Position numbers and translations under genes: made by a program | Origin: Arthrobacter sp. PM3 | GTDB taxonomy: Bacteria > Actinomycetota > Actinomycetes > Actinomycetales > Micrococcaceae | Assembly (NCBI RefSeq): GCF_003352915.1 | Contig: NZ_CP022314.1 | Location: forward strand, 1-64,000 | Reading direction: 5' to 3' | Length of the DNA stretch: 64,000 bases | Notes under the pieces: model-generated | Database searches by the model: none | The model's input: only the letters and a program-made list of their open reading frames with translations | Told to the model about the DNA's origin: nothing | Shown: one piece after another, positions 57,167 through 64,000 of the stretch | Layout: each line of letters starts with the position of its first letter | Position numbering within the stretch: position 1 is the first letter of the stretch

Positions 57167-59494
57167 TCAGGCGGCCGGCACGAGGAGGGCCACCGGGTAG
57201 TCCCGCAGGATATCCCCCGCCGCCACCGGGCCCGGGCCGTGCGTCCGGCCGGTCAGTTCATCGGTCATGGCGGCGGCGAGCCGGATGGCGGTGTCCTGCC
57301 AGCCGCCGCGCTGTTCGAGTCCGCGGGGCAGCCGGGTGGCGAGCGTGATCGCGCCGGGGGCCGTGCCGGAGCCGCGGTCAAAGCCGAGCAGGTGCCCGGC
57401 GGCGGCACCCGTGGCGGTCACCGGGGCGTACCCGGTGAACAGTTCCGGCCGGTCCCGCCGCAGGCGCAGCGCCCGCGAGGTCACCAGGAGCTTTGCTTCC
57501 TCGTCAAGGTACGACGCCGGACGCTCACCGGCGTCGAGCGCCGCCAGGGCGCGCTGGCGGGCGCCGAAGTCGAACGGACGCCGGTTGTCCGGGTCGGTCA
57601 GCGACCGGTCCCAGAACTCGGTGCCCTGATAGACATCCGGCACCCCGGGCATGGTGAGCTGGACCAGCTTGGCGCCCAGCGCATTGACCGCACCGTACGG
57701 GGCCAGCAGGCCCGCGAGCGATTCCAGTTCCGCCGTCACGGCCGGGTCGTCGAAGCAGGCGTCGACGGCGGCGGCCAGCTTCGCTTCGAAGGCCTCGTCC
57801 GGGTCGATCCAGTTGGTTGAATTCCCGGCTTCCCGGGCCGCTTTCCGGGCGTAGGACTGCAGGCGGTCCCGGTCCGCCGGCCAGACCCCCGCGATTGCCT
57901 GCCACAGCAGGTTGCTGAGCGGGCCGTCGGGCAGGGGTGCCAGCGCCTGCAGTCGCCGCAGGGACGCCTGCCACTGCGGCGCCAGCTCGGCCAGGACGGA
58001 GATCCGGGCGCGGGTGTCCTCACTGCGCTTCGTGTCGTGGGTGCTCAGCGTGGTCATGGACAGCGGAAGCTCGGCCTGTCTGCGGGCCATCCTGGTGTGG
58101 AACTCCTCCGGGGTGAGCGCGAACTCCGTCGGGTCGGCGCCGACCTCCGTGAGGGTGCCCAGACGGGTGTAGCGGAAGAACGCGGTGTCCTCCACGCCCT
58201 TGGCCATCACCATGCCCGAGGTCTGCTGGAAGCGGATGCCGAGTTCGGCGTCGGCGTCCAGCAGCAGCGGCAGGAGCGTGCCGATAGCCTCCCCCAGGTC
58301 GGGGCGGCGCCGGGCGGCCAGCGCGCAGGCTTCCCGGAGCACGTCGGCGCCGTCAGGAAGGTAGCTGCGGTAGACCGGGAACGCGGCAATAATCTCGGAC
58401 AGCGCGTCCGCCGCGGTGTCCTGGTCCCCGCCGGCGCCGGCGGGGACCAGCCGGGCCAGCCGCAGCATTTCCGCGTGCAGGATGCCGTCGGTGATCCGGC
58501 GTTTGGTCCCGTGGATCATCTCCTCATAGTCGGCCGCCTGGCCGCCGCGCAGTTCGGCGTCGAGGGCGTCAAGCTGGCCCTGGCCGGCAGCGTCGACGAA
58601 CACCCGGTCCACGTCCGCGAGGGCGTCGTAGCCGGTGGTGCCCTCGCACTGGAAACCGGCCGGCAGGGCCTCTCCGGGTTCCAGGATCTTCTCGATCAGC
58701 AGGTAGCTGCCGCCGGTCACGTCGCGCAGCCGGCGCAGGTAGCCTTCCGGATCGGCGAGGCCGTCCGGGTGGTCGATCCGCAGCCCGTCCACGAGTCCTT
58801 CCCGGAACCAGCGCGCCACCTCCGCGTGGGCCTCGTCGAAGACTTCGGGCAGTTCCACCCGGATCCCGGCAAGGCTGTTGACGGCAAAGAACCGGCGGTA
58901 GTTCAGGTCCGTGTCCGCCCGGCGCCAGCCGATCAGCTCATAGTGCTGCCGGTCGTGGACCTCGCGGGGATCGTCGGCAGTAGGGTCACCTGCGGTGAAG
59001 GTGCCCTCGGCCAGCGGAAACCGGTGGTCGTAGTAGCGCAGCTCGCCGTCACGGATCTGCAGCGCGTCCACGTCCGAGTCGTCGCCCAGCACGGGGATGC
59101 GGACGCGGCCGCCGCCAAAGTCCCAGTCGACGTCGAACGCCTGTGCGTAGCGGGACTGCCGCCCCTCCTTCAGCAGGGACCACCACCACGGGTTCTGCAC
59201 CGGGGTCGCGACACCCACGTGGTTGGGCACGATGTCGACCAGCACGCCCATGCCGGCCTCCCGTGCCGCCGCCGATGCCGCCAGCAGGCCCTCCGGGCCG
59301 CCTCGGTCCGGGTCGACGGCGGAGGGATCGGTGACGTCGTAACCGTGGTCCGAGCCCCGTTCCGCCGTCAGGATGGGCGAGAGGTAGATCCAGTCCACGC
59401 CCAGCGATTTCAGGTAGGGCACGATCCGCGCGGCATCCTGCAGCGTGAAGCCGGGCCGGATCTGCAGCCGGTACGTCGAGGCCGGCGTCCTCAC
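57167..59494 (-). CDS. treY: Malto-oligosyltrehalose synthase
   Basis: Turns the reducing-end alpha-1,4 link of maltodextrin into alpha,alpha-1,1. The 775-residue GH13 protein begins [40 protein letters not shown], and has the TreY-specific [14 protein letters not shown] segment ([15 protein letters not shown]), [46 protein letters not shown] and [17 protein letters not shown] start (59492-59494) overlaps the glgX stop (GTGA). Confidence 0.95.
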   Translation of the reverse strand: MRTPASTYRLQIRPGFTLQDAARIVPYLKSLGVDWIYLSPILTAERGSDHGYDVTDPSAVDPDRGGPEGLLAASAAAREAGMGVLVDIVPNHVGVATPVQNPWWWSLLKEGRQSRYAQAFDVDWDFGGGRVRIPVLGDDSDVDALQIRDGELRYYDHRFPLAEGTFTAGDPTADDPREVHDRQHYELIGWRRADTDLNYRRFFAVNSLAGIRVELPEVFDEAHAEVARWFREGLVDGLRIDHPDGLADPEGYLRRLRDVTGGSYLLIEKILEPGEALPAGFQCEGTTGYDALADVDRVFVDAAGQGQLDALDAELRGGQAADYEEMIHGTKRRITDGILHAEMLRLARLVPAGAGGDQDTAADALSEIIAAFPVYRSYLPDGADVLREACALAARRRPDLGEAIGTLLPLLLDADAELGIRFQQTSGMVMAKGVEDTAFFRYTRLGTLTEVGADPTEFALTPEEFHTRMARRQAELPLSMTTLSTHDTKRSEDTRARISVLAELAPQWQASLRRLQALAPLPDGPLSNLLWQAIAGVWPADRDRLQSYARKAAREAGNSTNWIDPDEAFEAKLAAAVDACFDDPAVTAELESLAGLLAPYGAVNALGAKLVQLTMPGVPDVYQGTEFWDRSLTDPDNRRPFDFGARQRALAALDAGERPASYLDEEAKLLVTSRALRLRRDRPELFTGYAPVTATGAAAGHLLGFDRGSGTAPGAITLATRLPRGLEQRGGWQDTAIRLAAAMTDELTGRTHGPGPVAAGDILRDYPVALLVPAA

Positions 59495-61866
59495 GAAGCC
59501 GGGCCCTTTTTGGACCGCTGCTTCTTGGCCGGCTTCGCCTTGGGCGCGGGCTCCGGGTCGGCCGCCGGCCCGGTTTCGGCGCCAGCTTCCGGCGCGGGCG
59601 CGGCGTCCGGGTCGGCGGGAGCCTCGTCAACCGGGGCTTCTTCGGTAGGAGCCTCTTCAACGGGGGCTTCCTCCGGAGCCGAGTCAGCCGGCGCCTCGTC
59701 GGCGGGAGCCTCGGCCCGCGCGGCCAGGGACGCGGCGGCGGAATAGTCCACCTCCACTTCCGGGCCCGAGTAGGAGCGCAGCACCACGAGGGACTTCGCC
59801 GCCAGCGACAGGACGGACCCGGCCTTGAGCGGCTCGTCGGTGTCGCCGTCGGCGGTGTCCACCATGAGGTCCCAGAACGGCGAGTATTCCTCGGACGGGA
59901 GCAGGAAGTCCACGGAATCGTCGTGGGCGTTGAAGGCCAGGATGAAGCTGTCATCGGTGATCCGGCGGCCGCGCGAATCCTGTTCCTGGATGCCGTGGCC
60001 GTTGTAGAACACCCCGATGGTCCGGCCGAAACCGCTGTCCCAGTCCTCCGGCAGCATTTCCTTGCCGTCGGTGTTGAGCCAGACGATGTCGGGCAGCTTC
60101 TCGCCCTCGCCGCGGCGCACCGGCCGGCCGTCAAAGAAGCGGCTGCGCCGGAAGATCGGGTGGTCTCGGCGGATCTTGTTGACCATGGCCGTGAATTCCA
60201 CGAGCGGCTGGTCCGCGGAATCCCAGTGCACCCAGCTCAGTTCGGAATCCTGGCAATAGGTGTTGTTGTTGCCCTGCTGGGTGCGGCCGAGCTCGTCGCC
60301 GTGCAGGATCATCGGCACGCCCTGCGAGAGCAGGAGCGTCGCAATGAAGTTGCGCTGCTGGCGGGCGCGCAGCGTCAGGACGGCGTCGTCGTCGGTGTCG
60401 CCTTCGGCGCCGCAGTTCCACGAGCGGTTGTGCGATTCGCCGTCGTTGTTGCCCTCCCCGTTGGCGTCGTTGTGCTTCTCGTTGTAGGAAACGAGGTCGA
60501 GCATGGTGAAACCGTCGTGGGCCGTGACGAAGTTGATCGAGGCCACCGGCCGCCGGGCCGAGCTCTCGTAGAGGTCGGCCGAGCCGGTCAGCCGCGAGGC
60601 GAACTCGCCGAGTGTCGACGGCTCGCCGCGCCAGAAGTCACGGACGGTGTCGCGGTACTTGCCGTTCCATTCGGTCCATTGCGGCGGGAAGTTGCCCACC
60701 TGGTAGCCGCCGGGGCCCACGTCCCAGGGCTCGGCGATCAGCTTGACCTGGGAGACGATCGGGTCCTGTTGGATGAGTTCGAAGAAGGTGGAGAGCTTGT
60801 CGACGTCGTAGAATTCGCGGGCCAGCGTGGAGGCGAGGTCGAAGCGGAATCCGTCCACGTGCATTTCCGTGACCCAGTAGCGCAGCGAGTCCATGAGCAG
60901 CTGCAGGGAATGCGGGTGCCGGACGTTGAGCGAGTTGCCGGTGCCGGTGTAGTCCATGTAGTGCTTCAGGTCGCCGTCCACCAGCCGGTAGTAGGCGGCG
61001 TTGTCGATGCCCTTGAAAGAGAGGGTGGGGCCGAGGTGGTTGCCTTCGGCGGTGTGGTTGTACACCACGTCCAGGATCACTTCGATGCCGGCCTTGTGCA
61101 GGTCCCGGACCATCGCTTTGAACTCCTGCACCTGATGCCCGACATCGCCGGTGGAGCTGTACGTGTTTTGCGGGGCGAAGAACCCGATCGTGTTGTAGCC
61201 CCAGTAGTTGTTCAGGCCCTTTTCCACGAGGGTGCCGTCGTTGACGAACTGGTGCACGGGCATGAGTTCAACGGCGGTGATGCCGAGCTTCTTCAGGTGC
61301 TCGATCACGGCGGGGTGGGCCACGCCGGCGTAGGTGCCGCGCTGCTCTTCCGGGACCTCCTCGTGCAGCTCGGTCAGGCCCTTGACGTGGGCTTCGTAGA
61401 TGACCGACTCGTGGTACGGAATGCGCAACTGACGGTCGCCGTCCCAGTCGAAGAACGGGTTGATGACGACGCCGTGCATGGTGTGCGGGGCCGAATCGGC
61501 GTCGTTGCGGGACGCGGGGTCCCCAAAGTTGTAGGAAAAGAGCGCCGGGTCCCAGTCGATCTGGCCCTGGATGGCCTTGGCGTACGGGTCCAGGAGCAGT
61601 TTGTTGGGGTTGAACCGGTTGCCGGTGTCGGGATCGTAGGGCCCGTGGACCCGGTAGCCGTACTTCTGGCCGGGCTGGATCTGCGGCAGGTAGCAGTGCC
61701 AGACGTAGCCGTCGACCTCGGTCATCTCGATTCGGGTTTCGCTCAGGTCGTCAGCCAGGAGGCACAGTTCCACGCGCTCGGCGCGCTCGCTGAACAGGGC
61801 AAAGTTGGTGCCAGTGCCGTCAAAAGTGGCTCCCAGCGGGTAAGCCGTTCCGGGCCAGACTTCCAT
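59491..61866 (-). CDS. glgX: Glycogen debranching enzyme (GlgX/TreX), with long acidic tail
   Basis: Removes alpha-1,6 branches from glycogen, supplying maltodextrin to TreY. The 791-residue GH13 isoamylase-type protein has the CBM48 domain first ([26 protein letters not shown]), then [30 protein letters not shown] with nucleophile Asp, LIAEPWDVG with acid Glu and [13 protein letters not shown]. The last 85 residues are a tail outside the fold: Ala/Pro/Glu repeats ([20 protein letters not shown]) ending in the basic [11 protein letters not shown]. First gene of glgX-treY-treZ; AGGAG precedes the ATG. Confidence 0.94.
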   Translation of the reverse strand: MEVWPGTAYPLGATFDGTGTNFALFSERAERVELCLLADDLSETRIEMTEVDGYVWHCYLPQIQPGQKYGYRVHGPYDPDTGNRFNPNKLLLDPYAKAIQGQIDWDPALFSYNFGDPASRNDADSAPHTMHGVVINPFFDWDGDRQLRIPYHESVIYEAHVKGLTELHEEVPEEQRGTYAGVAHPAVIEHLKKLGITAVELMPVHQFVNDGTLVEKGLNNYWGYNTIGFFAPQNTYSSTGDVGHQVQEFKAMVRDLHKAGIEVILDVVYNHTAEGNHLGPTLSFKGIDNAAYYRLVDGDLKHYMDYTGTGNSLNVRHPHSLQLLMDSLRYWVTEMHVDGFRFDLASTLAREFYDVDKLSTFFELIQQDPIVSQVKLIAEPWDVGPGGYQVGNFPPQWTEWNGKYRDTVRDFWRGEPSTLGEFASRLTGSADLYESSARRPVASINFVTAHDGFTMLDLVSYNEKHNDANGEGNNDGESHNRSWNCGAEGDTDDDAVLTLRARQQRNFIATLLLSQGVPMILHGDELGRTQQGNNNTYCQDSELSWVHWDSADQPLVEFTAMVNKIRRDHPIFRRSRFFDGRPVRRGEGEKLPDIVWLNTDGKEMLPEDWDSGFGRTIGVFYNGHGIQEQDSRGRRITDDSFILAFNAHDDSVDFLLPSEEYSPFWDLMVDTADGDTDEPLKAGSVLSLAAKSLVVLRSYSGPEVEVDYSAAASLAARAEAPADEAPADSAPEEAPVEEAPTEEAPVDEAPADPDAAPAPEAGAETGPAADPEPAPKAKPAKKQRSKKGPAS

Positions 61867-61904
61867 GTGTACTCCTAGTGCGTGACGGATAATCTCTAGA
61901 CAGA

Positions 61905-61918
61905 CTACTTGTAAGTAG
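61905..61918. promoter_or_regulatory. Inverted repeat in the glgX promoter region
   Basis: CTACTT-GT-AAGTAG, a perfect 6-bp dyad, lies 39 bp upstream of the glgX start in an AT-rich 91-bp gap. It is a candidate operator or promoter element for the trehalose operon. Confidence 0.4.
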
Positions 61919-61957
61919 GGTTAGTAATTGTCAGGGCGCACTGAACGCGCCCGATTG

Positions 61958-63505
61958 TTACAGCTCCCGCATCACCTCCCGGGCTGCCTCGGCGATGCCG
62001 CTGGCCGTCACCGGGCCCCCGGCGGAGGCCCGGACGCCGGCGCGGCCGTGCAGGCTGGCCGCCATGGCGGCGATGGCCGCCCACCGCTGGTCGGGATCGA
62101 TGCCGTGTTCGCCGAAGCGCGCGACGTCGGTTCCCAGCTGGGCGAGCAGCGCACCGGTCATTCCGGCCAGGACGTCCCCGCTGCCTGCGGTGGCGATCCA
62201 GGGCGTGCCTTCGGCCTGGCTGTAGAAGTCCTGGAACGGGGAGGCGACGAGGGTGGTCGCGCCCTTGAGCAGCACTGTGGCTTCGGTCAGGCCCGCGGCC
62301 CTGCGGACCGCAGCGAGCGTGGCCGCCTCCACGTCGGAGCGGTCCATCGCTACCCCGAGGCGCTGCAGCAGGGCCGCGAGTTCGCCGGCATGGGGTGTCA
62401 GGATCACCTGCGGGGCCAGCACCTCGGGCAGGGCCGGCAGGGCGCCGGCGTCGGCAACCGTCGGCAGGCCCGAGTCCGCGGCGTCACGGCAGCGCTGCAG
62501 CTGCTGCTCATCGGAGTCATCCAGCCCGGAGCCGACGAGCCAGGCCTGGACGTGCGTCCCGGCCACGGTTCCGGTGCTGCACACCACTTCGGGGCACGCT
62601 TGCCGGACCAGGTCCGCGACGGCGGGCGGTCCCAGGTAGCGCACCATCCCGACGCCGGCCGCCAGGGCGCCCTTGCACGCCAGCACCGCGGCACCGGGAT
62701 AGGCCGCCGTCCCGGCCACCACGCCCAGCACGCCCCGGGTGTATTTGTGGGCGCGCCGCGCCGGGCGGGGCAGCAGGGCGGACAGATCCCCGGCCTCCAG
62801 CCGCTGCAGGGCAGGCCACGGCAGTTCCTGCTCAATGCCGATCGGGACTACCTGCACGCTGCCGCTGAAGTCGGCGCCGGGGTCGGCGAGCAGCCCGGCC
62901 TTCGCCGCGCCGAACGTCACCGTGAGGTCGGCGGCCAGCACGGGCGCGTGCGCCTCGCCGGTGTCCGCGTCGACGCCGCTGGGGATGTCACAGGCTACTA
63001 CCAGAGCGGACCGGCCGGGCCGGGCGCGTTCCAGGGCGCGCGCCAGAAAGTGGACCAGGTCGGCGGCCGGTCCCCGCAGGCCGCCCTGTGCTCCGGTCCC
63101 CAGCACCGCGTCGATCACGACGTCGGCGGCGCCGGCCATCGCGGCGAGTTCGGCAACGTTGTCGGCGGTGAGGGCCACGGCGTGGCCGCCGGCTTTCCGG
63201 AACGCCGCAAGTCCGGCGTCGTGGGCGGCGCCGGCCGTGAGCACCGCCGTCGTCCGGATCCCGCGGCGGGCCAGCAGCGCGGCGGCGAAAAGACCGTCGC
63301 CGCCGTTGTTGCCTTTGCCGGCAAGGACGGCGACGCTGGCCCCGTACAGCCGCCGTCCGCGGCCGCGCAGGGCGCCGATCACGGCGTTGGCGAGGCCATG
63401 GGCGGCCCGCTGCATGAGAACAGCGCCCGCACCGGAACCCAGGCTGTCGTCGAGAAACGGTTTCTCGGCGTCTCGAATCTGGGTTCCGGTATAGGCGCTG
63501 ATCAT
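61958..63505 (-). CDS. nnr: Bifunctional NAD(P)HX epimerase/dehydratase
   Basis: Repairs hydrated NADH and NADPH. The N-terminal half (about residues 1-220) is the YjeF epimerase: ISAYTGTQIRDAEKPFL, VLAGKGNNGGDGLFAAALLARRG, VVIDAVLGTGAQGGLRGP and ACDIPSGVDADTG. The C-terminal half is the ADP-dependent dehydratase, a ribokinase-like fold: HKYTRGVLGVVAGTAAYPGAAVLA, ILTPHAGELAALL, LLKGATTLVA and WIATAGSGDVLAGMTGALLAQ. 515 residues, normal for the fusion. It stops 62 bp before acpS starts on the same strand. Confidence 0.94.
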   Translation of the reverse strand: MISAYTGTQIRDAEKPFLDDSLGSGAGAVLMQRAAHGLANAVIGALRGRGRRLYGASVAVLAGKGNNGGDGLFAAALLARRGIRTTAVLTAGAAHDAGLAAFRKAGGHAVALTADNVAELAAMAGAADVVIDAVLGTGAQGGLRGPAADLVHFLARALERARPGRSALVVACDIPSGVDADTGEAHAPVLAADLTVTFGAAKAGLLADPGADFSGSVQVVPIGIEQELPWPALQRLEAGDLSALLPRPARRAHKYTRGVLGVVAGTAAYPGAAVLACKGALAAGVGMVRYLGPPAVADLVRQACPEVVCSTGTVAGTHVQAWLVGSGLDDSDEQQLQRCRDAADSGLPTVADAGALPALPEVLAPQVILTPHAGELAALLQRLGVAMDRSDVEAATLAAVRRAAGLTEATVLLKGATTLVASPFQDFYSQAEGTPWIATAGSGDVLAGMTGALLAQLGTDVARFGEHGIDPDQRWAAIAAMAASLHGRAGVRASAGGPVTASGIAEAAREVMREL

Positions 63506-63567
63506 GTTTTCAGTCCGTTCGCGGTGCGGTGGCTGGAAGGTGCCCGGTGCTGCTCAGACCGTGATGC

Positions 63568-63915
63568 TCAGCCTTCGGCGATGACCGTCGCAGTGGCGAT
63601 CCCGCCGTCATGGCTCATCGACAGGTGCCAGCGTTTGACGCCCTTGGACTCCGCCACGGCCAGGACGGTGCCCTTGACCTGCACCGTGGGGCCGTTCTGG
63701 TCCAGACCGATCCAGCAGTCCTGCCAGTTCATGCCGGCGGGGGCCCCCAGCACCTTGGCCACGGCTTCCTTGGCCGCGAACCGTGCGGCAAGGGAGCGTG
63801 TGTTCAGGTCCCGCTCGGCCGGCACGAACAGCCGGTCGCGCAGCCCGGGGGTGCGCTCGAGCTGACGGCCGAACCGCTCAATGTCTACGACGTCTACGCC
63901 AATGCCAACAATCAT
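63568..63915 (-). CDS. acpS: Holo-[acyl-carrier-protein] synthase
   Basis: Attaches phosphopantetheine from CoA to acyl carrier protein. The 115-residue protein has [20 protein letters not shown] with the metal Asp, [15 protein letters not shown] with the Glu/Lys signature and [19 protein letters not shown] at the end. Normal length. It sits between glmS and nnr, and the stop of glmS lies just upstream. Confidence 0.96.
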   Translation of the reverse strand: MIVGIGVDVVDIERFGRQLERTPGLRDRLFVPAERDLNTRSLAARFAAKEAVAKVLGAPAGMNWQDCWIGLDQNGPTVQVKGTVLAVAESKGVKRWHLSMSHDGGIATATVIAEG

Positions 63916-63919
63916 GGCG

Positions 63920-64000
63920 TTATTCTACGGTCACGCTCTTGGCCAGGTTGCGAGGCTGGTCCACGTCGTATCCCTTGGCCGAGGCGAGTTCGAGGGCGAA
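63920..64000 (-). CDS. glmS: Glutamine-fructose-6-phosphate aminotransferase, C-terminus only
   Basis: The last 26 residues of an open frame entering from the right edge on the minus strand read [20 protein letters not shown] then KSVTVE and stop at TAA 63920-63922. [15 protein letters not shown] is the near-invariant C-terminus of GlmS, the entry enzyme for UDP-GlcNAc synthesis. The rest is beyond the window. Confidence 0.93.
   Translation of the reverse strand, partial: FALELASAKGYDVDQPRNLAKSVTVE

Overview
The window is a high-GC chromosomal segment that reads as an actinobacterium of the Micrococcaceae, most like Arthrobacter or Pseudarthrobacter. The indicators are a mycothiol glycosyltransferase (mshA) and inositol phosphate synthase (ino1), a His-tailed GroEL1 with tandem CIRCE operators, a GuaB/GuaB3 pair, a SepX/GLR-type division membrane protein beside galU, and the order alr-tsaE-tsaB-rimI-tsaD. 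Most of it is core metabolism. The accessory signal lies in intergenic DNA and in a few unusual proteins. The genus call is inference from gene content and codon use, not from a database match.

Layout. 1-0.3 kb: C-terminal tail of a transposase. 0.3-5 kb: divergent MFS transporter and Lrp/AsnC regulator around a palindrome-rich gap, then corA and an ABC1/UbiB-family kinase. 5-12 kb: small membrane and secreted proteins, yqeY, a DUF732-like lipoprotein, tRNA-Ala(CGC), an NAD-binding protein, then sepX/glr-like, rimJ-like and galU. 11-13 kb: 5-formyl-THF cyclo-ligase, an FmdB-type zinc ribbon and an SAF/CpaB-like protein. 13-17.4 kb: a 1435-residue helicase-nuclease fusion with degenerate catalytic motifs. 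17.5-28.5 kb: guaA, DUF3817 and SURF1 proteins, an orphan PTS EIIA, glpD, guaB3, an ABC exporter and guaB. 28.7-34 kb: two paralogous OafA-type acyltransferase/SGNH proteins around a DUF389 membrane protein; both have the same inverted-repeat operator at the same distance from the start codon. 34-36.4 kb: groES-groEL.

36.4-36.8 kb and 45.1-45.8 kb: two intergenic regions packed with one repeat family whose core fits the symmetric decamer RRRCATGYYY. 37-45 kb: a THUMP-like methyltransferase, an SDH-L shikimate dehydrogenase-like protein, a YbdK-type ligase, and the t6A operon coupled to alr. 45.8-52.8 kb: PfkB kinase, GH4 glycosidase, mshA, fhs, and a DUF559-type protein flanked by two inverted arrays of three 32-bp repeats. 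53-64 kb: ino1, an aldo-keto reductase, a glgX-treY-treZ operon making trehalose from glycogen, nnr (NAD(P)HX repair), acpS and the 3' end of glmS.

The genes fall into several working groups: guanine nucleotide synthesis (guaA, guaB, guaB3), mycothiol (ino1, mshA), glycogen to trehalose (glgX, treY, treZ), t6A tRNA modification (tsaB, tsaD, tsaE), one-carbon folate (fhs, cyclo-ligase) and envelope building (galU, alr, glmS, acyltransferases). I see no CRISPR array, prophage or classical defence island. The best candidates for undescribed biology are the RRRCATGYYY repeat family, the 32-bp repeat arrays around the DUF559 gene, and the helicase-nuclease fusion whose ATPase and nuclease motifs both look altered.
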